NCBI GenBank assembly: GCA_004026145.2
Contig: CP034990.1
Coordinates: 4,564,476 to 4,628,475, forward strand
DNA length: 64,000 nucleotides
Direction: 5' to 3'
DNA from: Takifugu bimaculatus
Lineage: Eukaryota > Chordata > Actinopteri > Tetraodontiformes > Tetraodontidae
How positions within the stretch are numbered: the first letter of the stretch is position 1; every line of letters starts with the position of its first letter. The translations under genes were made by a program, and so were the position numbers. The notes under the pieces were generated by a model. That model saw nothing but the letters and a program-made list of their open reading frames with translations, was not told the origin of the DNA and made no database searches. This document shows positions 11,481-22,024 of the stretch, in pieces.

Positions 11481-11648
11481 GCCGCTAATTGATTGGCGGA
11501 GCATTTACCATAGTGCACCTACCAAAGGCGCACAGCAGATTTTGGAACTCAGTCCACACACAAGGCGCACCATATTATAAGGCGCACCGTCGATTTTTGA
11601 GAAAATCTCAGTGTTTTAGGTGCGCCTTATAGTCGTGAAAATACGGTA
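11475..11648. repeat. MITE-like repeat with GGCGCAC words
   Basis: Contains several AAGGCGCACC/GGTGCGCCTTATA words in both orientations and ends at TACCGTATTTTC (read on the minus strand from 11648). I recall this motif set as a common dispersed repeat in fish, but the superfamily is not certain. Confidence 0.45.
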
Positions 11649-12075
11649 CTAGAAATGAGAGAGGCACCATCCCGTGTGGGGTGGACACCATCTCTCCTAA
11701 TCAGACCAGGTTTTCCCCAAAAAGTGCTCCAATTGTCTACAAAGGCCACCTGGTTTTTGGGCACCACCGTGACAGCCAGCGACGACATGCGACTAAACAT
11801 TTCATCGCTGGCTAGATTGGGGAGGGGACCAGAGAATGCTATGGAGTCTGACATCGTTTTTGCGTATTTGCACATTGACTCTATTTTAATTTTGGTGACC
11901 TCCGACTGACGAAGCCAGGTGTCGTTTGCTCCGACGTGAATAATAACTTTACTAAATTCACGTTTACTTCTCGCCAGTAGCTTTAGATTGGCTGCTAAGT
12001 CGCCCGCTCTGGCCCCTGGAATGCACTTGGTGGCACATCTCTCCACATTAGGTCCGCTGGCCCTGTTTAAAAACC
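11649..12075 (-). pseudogene. SGNH/GDSL hydrolase-like domain of a LINE ORF
   Basis: A minus-strand frame shows the SGNH-type blocks VIIHVGANDT (GxND-like block III) and DGVHPTRDGASL (DxxH-like block V), with VDNWSTFWG between. Such esterase domains occur in ORF1-type proteins of the L2/CR1 group. The block with the catalytic Ser is not in this fragment. It abuts Tx1 RT sequence on its 5' side and the MITE-like repeat on its 3' side, so it is a fragment. The open frame 11627-12145 runs across all three. Confidence 0.6.
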
Positions 12076-12962
12076 TCTGTAGAAACTGGATTCCATAAGT
12101 GGCGGTCCTCCTGGCCAGGTGGATGAGGCCCTGTCTTCCCTCCAACGGCTAGGGCTTCGCTCTTGTGCCAGTTGTCCTTGGCCGCAGACAGGCGGTTGAA
12201 TAAAACCGTTAAATAGAATGTCTACGTCTCTCTGGCTACGCACCATTATTATTATATCATCTGCATAGGCAGATAAAACTATTTTTCTGAAAGAACACGG
12301 CAAACCCAGGCCGTTCATGCTTGCACGGATCCTAGAGAGGAGGGGTTCAAGGGAGAGAGCGTAGAGCATTCCAGAGAGGGCACAGCCCTGCCGGACGCCT
12401 CTACGCACCCTGAAGGGAGCACAAAGACTTCCATTGAACTTCAGCATACTTGCAATGTCACAGTACAGGACGCGGATCATCACTATGAGGCCAGGGCTGA
12501 ACCCGAACCTCTCTATCACCTTCCAGAGGAACTCGTGTTCAACCCAGTCAAGAGCTTTTTCCTGGTCTAACGGAACGAGACCAGTATCGACGTCCAATGA
12601 CCTAGAGACTTCCAAAACTTCCCGAATTAGGTGGACGTTATCTACTATGGACCTGCCGGGCACACAGTAAGCCTGGTCCCGGTGGATGACCTACTCCATA
12701 GCTTCTCTGAGCCTGGAGGCCAAAGTCTTGGACAGAATCCTGTAGTCCAGACACAGCACACCAGTTCTTTATCTCCTGCAGGGCGCCAGTTCTTTATCTC
12801 CTGCAGGGCGCCAGTTCTTTATCTCCTGCAGGTTACAGGTTGGGAGGAGAGTAACCACCGCTCTCCTGCAGGACAATGGCAGGGAACCCAAGGCCAGGCT
12901 CTCGTTAAATACCTCCAGCATGTCGTGGGCCACAATGTCCCAGAAAGCTTTGTAGAACTCTA
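12075..12962 (-). pseudogene. Tx1-A ORF2 reverse transcriptase, palm region
   Basis: On the minus strand this gives LTVEFYKAFWDIVAHDMLEV, SCRRAVVTLLP and NLQEIKNWRP (12962-12780). It then gives PGRSIVDNVHLIREV and the motif A region DQEKALDWVEHEF, motif B RRGVRQGCALSGMLYALSLE, and motif C YADDIIIMV near 12245. Motif A reads LDQEKALDWV instead of the usual EKAFDRV, but keeps the Asp. A short repeated block (CAGTTCTTTATCTCCTGCAG, three times at 12766-12828) interrupts the region between the two frames. After about 12075 it fuses to unrelated sequence. Confidence 0.8.
12766..12835 (-). repeat. Triplicated 27-bp unit within Tx1 RT
   Basis: The unit around CCAGTTCTTTATCTCCTGCAGGGCG occurs three times in tandem. 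It expands a NLQEIKNWRP-encoding stretch and disrupts the frame. Confidence 0.8.
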
Positions 12963-13134
12963 CCGTGAGCCAGTGGTGGGCCGTGCATTTCACACCTAGG
13001 CCTTCAGTAGTGCTCCGTCTGAATCAATCCAACCCTCAATAACCATTTTATGGCTATAAAACTTCCACTGAAGGTACAACTGCGACACACATAAAAAAAT
13101 CATCAAAAATAACCTGATAAAATTGCAATATTAT

Positions 13135-13439
13135 TGTGGCGAGTTAGGGTTTTAGGTTGCGGAAGAACTCAGACACAGACTTCTGCCAGCTTAAAGCGTC
13201 ACTTTATTAAACACGGAACTGAAGACACATGAACGAAGGAAGGTCTTTAATCACACACATTACCTGGCTTATGGTGTGCAAGTGCAAACAATAATTAAAT
13301 ACAATACACTAACACTAACATTTAAAGTTGCAAAAGATAACATTTACAACGAACAAAAACAGGGTTAACACCAACCTGAACCCACAGACACACTGCCACA
13401 AAGCATGCTGGGAAATTCCCACACTGACCCTCCCCAACA
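13135..13439 (-). mobile_element. Possible solo LTR inside hAT-A
   Basis: On the minus strand the segment begins TGTTGGGGAGGG and ends AACTCGCCACA, 305 bp, with AATAAAG about 80 bp before the end. This fits an LTR. I see no matching 5-bp duplication at the flanks, so it may be truncated or not an LTR. Confidence 0.45.
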
Positions 13440-13681
13440 CGCTAAATTATTTAGGAATATAGCAATATTTTAGTAAAATAATCAGGATTTTTGATTTTAC
13501 TCACCAAAAATCCTGATTATTTGTACACAAAATCCACCCTCCTTTCTTTCCTCAAGAAGATTTCAATTACTCTGTTGTGCAGATTATCCGTGCGTTTCAG
13601 TTCCATCAAGAAGTCCTTTTCTATCGCCATCGAAGCTAATGCTGAAAGTCGAGCCTGCCCTGTTGTATTTCTGGCATACGT

Positions 13682-14233
13682 TTAAATTCGCTTTAGGGCT
13701 GAGAATGTCCGTTCAACAGATGCAGTAGACACGGGGATGGTCACCGCCAAACACCGTCTACCAGTCTTTAAGATTTCCCTATTTTTCTTCACCTTTTCGT
13801 TGCGGAGCTCCGTTTCCCTGCGCACTTGCTCGCTCAGCTGTAGATCCACTCTGGTTTCCCCAAAAGTTTTGGAAAGCACTGTCGCTTGTAAGTGTCCGGC
13901 AGTGCTTTGATGCCTCGTTGCTGCCTTGGTTAGGCAAGCCAAATTTACAAATCCAGTGTGGCTCCAAACACCATGTCGATCAGTGGCAAATAACAAGCAC
14001 TCCCAGCAATACAATTAGCAGCGTTCCTCGGAGCCTGTGAGCCAGGAGTACCGCTCGTAGTTAGCGGACTGAAAGTGGCGGACAAATCCTTTTCCCAGTT
14101 GTGACAGGCTTGCTAGCTTCAGAGTTGCCCGACCTTGCTTAACGATGTCCAGCTTTTCTTGAAAAGTCCGTCTTGAAAATGGCTTTGACAGTAAATCAGC
14201 AACTAAATCCATTTCTTCATCTACTTCAGCCAT
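13682..14233 (-). pseudogene. hAT transposase remnant (TTF/ZMYM-type family)
   Basis: The minus-strand start MAEVDEEMDLVADLLSKPFS runs to YERYSWLTGSEERC, then an in-frame TAA at about 14015-14017, then continues in the same frame with YCWECLLFATDRHGVWSHTG and LACLTKAATRHQSTAGHL. This is the TTF-type zinc-finger entry of a hAT family. After REILK it jumps to TIPVSTASVERTFSALKRI, the conserved hAT C-terminal dimerisation motif. The catalytic middle, several hundred residues in this family, is deleted. Inactive. Confidence 0.8.
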
Positions 14234-14477
14234 TGTGGGTTGACAAAACAGCTATTAAATCAACACAACAATATCTTTACTTGTACAGCCCGCTACAGAT
14301 GCAGTTTGCTAGCTCTGGCTCGTACACTCTCTGACTATCCAATCAAAGCGTGTGAATACGCTGACGTTTCCTACGCCTGCTAGAAGGCCTTGGGGTCGCC
14401 AACTCTGAACAGTTTGATCAACATTTTTTTTAATGCTACAGGGCCTGCAGAACTGATTGTGAAGGCCTCCAGGCAGA

Positions 14478-16651
14478 TTTCGAGAGCTTCGCCTTTCGGC
14501 TCAGCTCTCTCTTCACCACTACGGACCGGTGCAGAGTCCACATTACTGCGGACGCCGCACCGATCCGCCTGTCGATCTCCCGCTCCATTCTTCCCTCACT
14601 CGTGAACAAGACCCCGAGGTACTTGAACTCCTCCACTTGGGGCAGGATCTCCTCCTTGACCCGGAGAAGGCACTCCACCTTTTTCCGGTTGAGAACCATG
14701 GCCTCGGATTTGGAGGTGCTGATTTTCATCCCAGCCGCTTCACATGCGGCGGCGAACCGATCCAGTGATAGTTGGAGGTCACGGGCTGATGACGCCAACA
14801 GGACCACATCATCCACAAAAAGCAGAGACCCGATCCTGAGGTCACCAAACCGGATCCCCTCAACACCATGACTGCACCTAGAAATTCTGTCCATAAAAAT
14901 TATGAACAGAATCCGTGACAAAGGGCAGCCCTGGCGGAGATCAACCCTCACCGGAAACGAGTTCGACTTACTGCCAGCAATTTGGACCAAACTCTGGCAC
15001 CGATTGTACAGGGAGCGGGCCCGACACCCCATACTCTCGGAGAACCCCCCACAGGACCCCCCGAGGGACACGGTCGAATGCCTTCTCCAAGTCCACAAAA
15101 CACATGTGGACTGGTTGGGCAAACTCCCATGCACCCTCGAAGACCCTGCTGAGGGTGTAGAGCTGGTCCACTGTTCCACGCCCAGGACGAAAACCACATT
15201 GCTCCTCCTAAATCTGAGGTTCGACTGTCCGGCGGACCCTCCTCTCCAGTACCCCTGAATAGACCTTACCAGGGAGGCTGAGGAGTGTGATCCCCCTATA
15301 GTTGGAACACACCCTCCGGTCCCCCTTCTTAAAAAGAGGGACTATCACCCCGGTCTGCCAATCCAGCGGCACTGCCCCCGATGTCCACGCGATGTTGCAG
15401 AGTCGAGTGAACCATGACAGCCCTACAACATCCAGAGCCTTAAGGAACTCCGGGCGGATCTCATCCAGCCCCGGAGATATGAGAGCCCATCTCCAGGTCC
15501 CCAGGCCCTACTTCCTCACTGGAAGGCGTGTTGGTGGGATTGAGGAGGTCCTCGAAGTATTAATTCCACTGATCCACAACATCCCGAGTTGAGGTCAGCA
15601 GCACACCATCACCACTATACACAGTGTTGACAGTGCACTGCTTCCCCTTCCTCAGACGCCGGATGGTGGTCCAGAACCTTTTCGAGGCCATCCGAAAGTC
15701 GTTCTCCATGGCCTCACCAAACTCTTCCCACGCCCGGGTCTTTGCCTCGGCAACGGCCGTAGCTGCACTCCGCTTGGCACGCCAGTACCCATCTGCTGCC
15801 TCAGGAGTCCCACAGGCCAGTAAGGCCCGATACGACTCCTTCTTCAGCTTGACAGCATCCCTCACCGCTGGTGTCCACCAGCGGGTTCGGGTATTGCCGC
15901 CACAACAGGCACCAACCACCTTGCGGCCACAGCACCGGTCAGCCGCCTCAACAATGGAGGCACGGAACATGGTCCACTCGGACTCAATGTCCCCCGCCTC
16001 CCCCGGGACATGGTCAAAGCTCTCCCAGAGGCGTGAGTTGAAGCTCCTTCTGACAGGGGACTCTGCCAGGCATTCCCAGCAGACCCTCACAACACGTTTG
16101 GGCCTGCCAGGTCTGTCCGGCATCCTCCCCCACCATCGGAGCCAACTCACCACCAGGTGGTGATCAGTTGACAGCTCCGCCCCTCTCTTCACCCGAGTGT
16201 CCAGAACATGCGGCCGCAAATCCGATGACACAACCACAAAGTCGATCATCGATCTGCGTCCTGGTGCACATGTGGACGCCTTTATGTCTGAACAAGGTGT
16301 TTGTTATGGACAATCTGAGACGAGCACAGAAGTCCAGTAACAAAACACCACTCGGGTTCAGATCGGGGGGGCGTTCTTCCCAATCACCCCTCTCCAGGTC
16401 ACACTGTCATTGCCAACGTGAGCATTGAATTCACCCAGGAGGACGAGGGAGCCCCCAGAAGGAGCACTCTCCAGCACTCCTTCTAAGGACTCCAAAAAGG
16501 GTGGATACGCTGAACTGCTGTTTGGACCATAGGCACAAACAACAGTCAGGATCCGTCCCCCCACCCGAAGGCGAAGGGAGGCTACCCTCTCATCCACCGG
16601 GGTAAACTCCAATATACAGGCACTGAGCTGGGGAGCAACGAGAATTGCCAC
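14478..16651 (-). pseudogene. Rex3 endonuclease-RT pseudogene
   Basis: Frames are broken across 16651-16358, 16249-15560 and 15197-14478. The endonuclease keeps DFVVVSSDLRPHVLDTR and STDHHLVVSW (the SDH-type motif). The RT has FVDD in place of FADD at motif C and frameshifts around motif A. RTE-clade enzymes nick target DNA and copy their RNA at the site; this copy cannot. Confidence 0.85.
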
Positions 16652-16665
16652 CCCTGCTGATTGCC
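14478..16665 (-). mobile_element. Rex3 (RTE-clade) LINE fragment inside hAT-A
   Basis: The stretch contains the sequences that Rex3 survey primers target: TGACAAAGGGCAGCCCTG near 14916 and the complement of the TGGCAGACCGGGGTG primer near 15345. Minus-strand translation gives the endonuclease end (LLGEFNAHVGNDSVTWRGVI, 16450), the linker (RPKRVVRVCWECLAESP, 16110) and RT (FVDLEKAFDRVPRGVLW, 15110; VDLRQGCPLSRILF; LLFVDDVVLLASSARDLQ, 14800). Both ends are cut: the thumb stops near 14478 and the endonuclease start is missing. Confidence 0.9.
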
Positions 16666-16697
16666 ACCCCTGATGTTTAATTATATTATGAAAATAT

Positions 16698-16807
16698 AAT
16701 TAACATCACTCCCATTGAGCTGGGATAGGCTCCAGTCCCCCCGCGAACCTCAGTGGAGGAACAAGCGGTAGAAAGTGAGTGAGTGAGTGAGTGAGTAATT
16801 AACATCA
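16698..16807 (+). mobile_element. Short tailed insertion (RTE/SINE-type 3' tail) with 11-bp TSD
   Basis: An 88-bp insert (16709-16796) reads ...GAGCTGGGATAGGCTCCAG...CAAGCGGTAGAAAGTGAG and ends in (GTGA)n. I recall this as a dispersed fish RTE/SINE 3' end. It is flanked by perfect AATTAACATCA at 16698-16708 and 16797-16807, a target-site duplication. Confidence 0.7.
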
Positions 16808-16880
16808 GTCTGTGATTCAGATATTTTTAGGCCAGCAGAGAAGGCCTTGCAGGCCCTGACAGCCCACCACTGCCATGAGC

Positions 16881-17567
16881 ATATCGACACCTGGAGTTTT
16901 CCTTCCTTGCATGCTGTGCAGGGCAGCGTGGAGCTCGTCCAGTTGCAATGGCCTGTCCAGCCGCGAGTTCATCTCCTCGGAGACCCAAGGAAGCTCCCCG
17001 CAGAACTCATTGAACAGGTCGACATCCCTGCCGTACTCACTTTCATATAGGGAGGGAAAGAACTCCACTGCCCGCTTTCTTATCTGGCTCTACGAGTTCC
17101 TACCCTGTGCTCGAAAACAGTGAATGGATCATTCGGTTCTGCCCGCGCTTCTTCTCCAGTCCAAAAAAGAAGCTAGAGGGAGCATCCATTTCGGTGAGGT
17201 CCTGAATCCGGGACCTGACCAGTGCACCCTGTACCTGACCGTCCAGCAGGCTGGCTAAGGCCATTTTTTTGGATTGAAGGATTTCAATAAAACCTCGATC
17301 TCCTGTGGAGCTGAAAATCACCTCTAGCTCCACTATCTCCGTCTGTAGGTCTTTGATCGACCTGCGTGTGTCCTGCGTGGCATTGAGAGTATACTGCTGG
17401 CACAGGAGCTGTATCTCTATTTTACCCCAGTCCTACCACTGTCCTAGGCATGTAAAATCGGATTTTTGCTTTCGAAACCCCGACCAGAAATGGTGTGAAA
17501 CTTCTCTAAAACTATTATCCTGGGCTAGGCTGGAATTAAAATGCCAGTATACACTCTTCGGCACAAT
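16881..17567 (-). pseudogene. Tx1-A ORF2 linker and RT start
   Basis: On the minus strand the piece reads VPKSVYWHFNSSLAQDNSF, then QYTLNATQDTRRSIKDLQTE, QGALVRSRIQDLTEMDAPSS, FFFGLEKKRGQNRMIHSL, then SLYESEYGRD and ALHSMQGRKTPGVD. This is the region between endonuclease and RT palm in Tx1 LINEs. It joins upstream to EVAIKNI at 21395 across the Harbinger element and downstream to LTVEF at 12962 across hAT-A. Stops break it near 17450 and 17100. Confidence 0.8.
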
Positions 17568-17621
17568 GGGCCTCATTCACCAATATGTTAAGAATCTTCT
17601 TAGATTCTTTCTTAAGTTGTT

Positions 17622-19882
17622 CTTTCAATTCAATCTTTATTTATATGGCACTTTTCATACCCTGGGTAGCACAAAGTGCCTCACAAAGGATAAAAACAAC
17701 AAAGAGAAACAGGAAAATCAAGAAACAAGAGAATCAAGAAAAACAAGAAAAAACCTGACCCTCCCACCCCCACATATATGCATACATGAGATATATAAGC
17801 ACACACACTCATATACACACTCACACACAAAAAAACCTAAAAAACTGAGGGAGTAAAACAGTAAAAATATCAAATAAAATAAGGATAGAACATAAAGAAG
17901 CATAAGAGCCTAAAAGAAATCAAAAAATCAATTAAAGACCCGATTAAAAAAGTGTGTCTTGAGCATTTTTTAAAAATCTCAATAGTCTCTGCGGCCCTGA
18001 GGTTCTCCAGCAGGCTGTTCCACAGTCGGGGACCATAATAACTGAAGGCCGCTTCCCCGTGCGTTTTAGAGCTTACTTGTGGAATGATTAAAAGGCTGGT
18101 GCCGGAGGACCTCAGAGTTCGCGAGGGTTGATAGAATAAAAGCAGGTCGGATAAATAAGTCGGCCCAAGACCATTAAGACATTTAAAAACTAATACCTGA
18201 AATGCACGGGTAGCCAATGCAGCAATTTTAAAACTGGTGTGATGTGCTCCCGCCCTCTGGTCCTGTTTTGTAATAATTGTATGTTAGAGATGCTCTTTTT
18301 GGGAAGACCAGAGAGCAGGGCATTACAATAATCTAAACGACAAGAGACAAAAGCGTGCATCAGCACCTCCGTGCTGGCCTGAGAGAGAAACGGGCGGACT
18401 CTGGCTATATTCTTCAGGTGGTAAAAACCTACCTTTGTTATGTTTTTGATGTGTGGAATAAAAGTAAGCTCAAAGATTACACCCAGATTTCTTACAGATT
18501 GAGATGGTTTAAAATCCTTTAATTTTGGTAAAAGTTTCTCTCTCTGACCTTCAGGACCAATAACTAAGACCTCTGTTTTGTCCTGGCTGAGCTGTAGGAA
18601 GTTTTCAGCCATCCATGACTGGATATCTAGAATACAGTTAAAAAGGGCATCAACTGGCCCTGTGTCATCAGGAGCCACGGCGATGTACAGCTGCGTATCG
18701 TCAGCATAGCTGTGGAAGCTGATGCCGTGGCTCCTGATGACGTCCCCAAGAGGAAGCATGTAAAGATTAAAAAGAGTTGGACCTAAGATTGACCCTTGGG
18801 GAACCCCACATTTTGTCTCATGGATTCTCGAGGAGCATGTATCCATACTTACAAAGAAGCTTCGATCAGTAAGGTAGGAGATGAACCAGTTAAGAATAGT
18901 ACCAGAGAGGCCGACCAGGTTCTTCATTCTATTTAATAAAATATGCTGGTCTACTGTATCAAAGGCGGCGGTCAGATCCAGTAGAACCAACACTGTGAGC
19001 TTTTTGTCATCTAAGTTGCACCTGATGTCGTTTAAAATCTTTAAAAGGGCTGTCTCTGTACTGTGGTTCATCCTAAAACCAGACTGATGCCTCTCTAAAA
19101 TGTCATTTGAGTTTAAAAAATCATTCACTTGGTTAAAAACAAGTTTTTCTAAAATTTTACTTAAAAATGGTAAATTGGATACAGGCCGATAGTTATTTAA
19201 AATGCTGGGGTCTAGATTGCTCTTCTTCAGAAGGGGCTTCATCACGTCCTTTAAAACGTCTGAAGAGAACAATTCACCATATATAGATGTTCCTCAAAGA
19301 TTCCATAAAATGTTTTAAAAAACGGTGTGGGAATTGGATCTAAAAGGCAGGTTGTGGGCCTTACTTGGAGAAAACTCGACCAAGTGTCCTCGCATCAACC
19401 AGGACAAAACTCTCCAGTGTCTCCTCAGGTGAAAGCAATGATCCAGGAGTGTTGGTGATTAAAATTTGTTGGGATAAAAGATTGGATCTAATATCATCGA
19501 TTTTACTCCTGAAGTGGTCTGCAAAGGTCTCGCAGAGGGTGTCAGTTGTTGTAGGACACCTGTTAAAATTACCATTGGTTAAAAGCTCAATTGTGTAAAA
19601 TAGAAATTTGGGGTTGTTTTTATTGTCGGAGATTGGTTTTTTGAAATGAGAAGTTCTTGCTTGCTTGATTGTGTTGTTGTAGGTTTTAAGGTATTGATAA
19701 AATATTTCTTTGTGAATGGTCAACTTGGATCTCAGTAAGGAGAATACCATCTAGTTTTCTATCTAAAATTAAGTCATTTACTATAAAAGATTTGTTTAAA
19801 AGAGAGCGCACGTTCAGCACGGCCATCTTTATGTCTGTGCCGAACGTGCGCTCATCATGTCTTGCACTGTTGCGTCTGGAAG
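17622..19882 (-). mobile_element. L2-clade LINE inside Harb-A
   Basis: The 3' end (left) reads on the minus strand TATAAATAAAGATTGAATTGA, the usual L2 tail. Coding runs rightwards to at least 19750. The Harbinger flanks match copy Harb-B continuously when this block is removed (CTTAAGTTGTT joined to TTAAGAAGTTCC). The endonuclease part is missing, so it is 5'-truncated. Confidence 0.85.
17945..19750 (-). pseudogene. L2 reverse transcriptase
   Basis: From the 5' side, 19750-19361 gives the segment before RT (YNNTIKQARTSHFKKPISDN). Then 19272-18190 is a 360-codon frame with RT blocks NNYRPVSNLPFLSKILEKLV, LLDLTAAFDTVDQHILL (motif A), KCGVPQGSILGPTLFNLYML (motif B), FHSYADDTQLYIAV (motif C) and SVRNLGVIFE. 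A frameshift leads to 18217-17945 (YQVLVFKCLNGLGPTYLSDL, YGPRLWNSL). The palm is intact, but the gene is split and lacks endonuclease. Confidence 0.88.
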
Positions 19883-20173
19883 TTAAGAAGTTCCTTAAGA
19901 CAACCCTATGTCAGATTCATCAACGTGCTCGTAAGCCTCAGAATTGTTCGCAGCTGTGTTCTTAGATTGATGAATGCCATCTACTCGTAAGTTGAGAGCG
20001 AGTGCCAGGTGGGTCTAATTAACATACGATTAGCATAAGTCACCGCCCACTAATGCCCATAAAAGGAACTGCAGCAGGGCCCTGTAGACAGAGCAAAAAG
20101 CAGCAAAATTCCCAAAGCAAAAAAGAAGTCGGATGGAGCGCAGCAGGTGCGGAGAAGAAAAAACTTTGGTAGT

Positions 20174-21037
20174 TCAGAGGTGGAGGTACTGCACGCATTC
20201 ATCTGATTGAATAAAATTTCCTGTGGAGTCTGAGGGTTGGTCAGTGGTGTCAACAACCAGGGAGCCAGGGCATATCCTTGATCCCCTAATAAAATCAATC
20301 AAGATAAAATCAGAGAAATTATAATATAAAAGATACTTACCAATGAGCCATGCATCACCAGTTGCTCCTTGTTCTAGGTGTGTTCCCATGGAGCTGTTTT
20401 GAAAAATAAAGGAGTCGTGTGCTCCTCCTGGGAACCTGGAAACCACGTTTAGTAAGTGGTTGTTGGCGTCGCAGATAAGTTGTACGTTTATGGAATGGTA
20501 CTGCTTGCGGTTGATATATGTGAAGGGGTCTGGAGAGGGTGCCTTGATGCATACATGGGTGCAGTCTATTGCACCAATGGTGTTCGGGAGGCCAGCGATG
20601 TTATGGAATCCTCTTTTGACTGTGACCTGATATTCTGGTGTATACGGAAACTTTATATATTGTGTGGCCAGTTGATTTATTTCATCCAAGACACGAGGGA
20701 GAGCGCGGCTAATTGATGGCTGTGATATGCCCACCCTGTCTCCCAGCTCTCGTTGAAATGTCCCTGTAGCCAAAAAGCCTAGGACCGACAGTACCTGCAC
20801 ATGCGGGGGGACAGGGTTGGACCGAAGTGTGTGGCTCCGAAGTGCTGGCTCCAACTGGTTGCATAGATCTATCAAGACCGGTCGTGGGAGCCTGAAGCGT
20901 CCAAAGAAGAATTCATCACTCTCTAGATCTATATGATCACGAAACATCCGTTCTCTCCTTAGGGCCCGATCAGCAATATCTTGCAGCAGCAATAAATATG
21001 CCATTTTTTGCGGGCCTTGCATGGAGAAGTGCCACAT
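20174..21037 (-). pseudogene. Harbinger transposase (two exons, Glu region deleted)
   Basis: Exon 1 spans 21037-20341 and exon 2 begins at 20285. The 55-bp intron (20340-20286) has GTAAGT at the donor and TTATTAG at the acceptor, and splicing gives AWLIGDQGYALAPWLLTP. DDE_4-type features are FFFGRFRLPRPVLIDLC, GISQPSISRALPRVLDEI, IGAIDCTHVCIKAPSPDP (first Asp) and FPGGAHDSFIFQNS (second Asp). The sequence after FNQMNACS should hold the STIERTIGMLKGRW block with the catalytic Glu, but a deletion near 20185-20160 removes it. Exon 1 is long and open, so decay is recent. The MYB-like partner gene usual for Harbingers is not seen. Confidence 0.85.
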
Positions 21038-21394
21038 ATAAATAGGGTGGGGGGTTACTTGATGGCACAGTTTCCAATTTGGTTGATTATTGTTAAGTCA
21101 TTGGCACATTTATGTAATTTTAAAATTCTCTGTAAATCACCAAAAATAGGAAATAATTAATTAAATAAATAAATATGACAAAATTATTGTAATATTGAAT
21201 TTTATTGAACTGCACAAGAGAAGAAAACACAACCATGCACTGAAATGTGCGTAAGAGTACGTCTGAGTGTTTGTAGGATTTGTTCTTACCTACGCATAAA
21301 TCCAGGATGAGAAGAAAATCATGAATGCCACAATCTTTGTAAAATATTCGTAAGTGGGACTTAAGAACAAATTTGTTCGTGAATGAGACCAAAT

Positions 21395-22024
21395 GTTCTT
21401 TATGGCGACTTCACCTAAAACCAACGAGTGATCAGTAAAACCAACTGGCATATTACACCCCCTAAAAACACTAAAGTGATGTCTAAAACAATAAAATCGG
21501 TCAAGTCTGGCCAAGGAGATCCTACCATCACCCAGGCAGGACCAAGTGTATTGCCTGCTTTCTGTGTGCATCCTCCTCCACACATCCACCAGACCATGAG
21601 AATAGGTCAGCTGTCTCAGACTATGTTGCGAGGCTCTGCATGGTCGCGGTCTAGCAACGACTCGGTGCAAAAATTCACACCCAGAAATAAAAAAACTTCT
21701 TCCCCACAACCATTCAAGACAGTGCTGACTTTTTCTAAAAAGCTCTTCCTCTCTGTACTGTTGGTGGGAGCATAAATATTAATAAAAACCAAGGAGTGGT
21801 TCTGGAGGCACGCCTTCACCACCAGACACCTTCCCCTCACCACATGCTCCACCTCCAGGGATGATGGCGTGAAGCCCCTAGAAAAAAGGAGGCCCACTCC
21901 ATCACTGAGGGTGGTGTTGTGGCTTAGCAATGCCTGCCCTTCTCACTCCTCCCAGTCTGCTTCGTTGCCTCTGTCACTGCAGGAACATGACATCAACGCA
22001 TTTTCTTTGTGCTGTGTCGAACAC
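21395..22024 (-). pseudogene. Tx1-A ORF2 endonuclease
   Basis: Minus-strand pieces 21930-21616 and 21709-21395 read DGVGLLFSRGFTPSSLEVEH, GRCLVVKACLQNHSLVFINI and YAPTNSTERKSFLEKVSTVL, then GRISLARLDRFYCF and GFTDHSLVLGEVAIKN. This is an APE-type LINE endonuclease with the (S/T)DH end motif. Frameshifts near 21650 and 21960 and a stop after VMFLQ break it. Confidence 0.8.

Larger units (their letters stand above)
12971..16872 (-). mobile_element. hAT element 'hAT-A' inserted in Tx1-A
   Basis: Ends are CAGTGGTGGGCC at 12971 and the complement ...GCCCACCACTG at 16872, typical short hAT inverted repeats. Flanking 8-mers CCGTGAGC (12963-12970) and CCATGAGC (16873-16880) are a target-site duplication differing by one G/A change at a CpG. 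Removing the element rejoins the Tx1 RT frame at the conserved GVD...LTVEF block. It carries a broken transposase and nested Rex3, LTR-like and short tailed insertions. Confidence 0.9.
17568..21391 (-). mobile_element. PIF/Harbinger element 'Harb-A' in Tx1-A, holding an L2
   Basis: Inverted ends are GGGCCTCATTCAC at 17568 and the complement ending GTGAATGAGACCA at 21391. AAT flanks both sides (17565-17567 and 21392-21394), a 3-bp duplication of PIF/Harbinger type; an AT duplication as in ISL2EU is also compatible. The interior has a two-exon transposase on the minus strand and an inserted L2 LINE (17622-19882). Removing it rejoins the Tx1 endonuclease to its linker. Confidence 0.88.
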
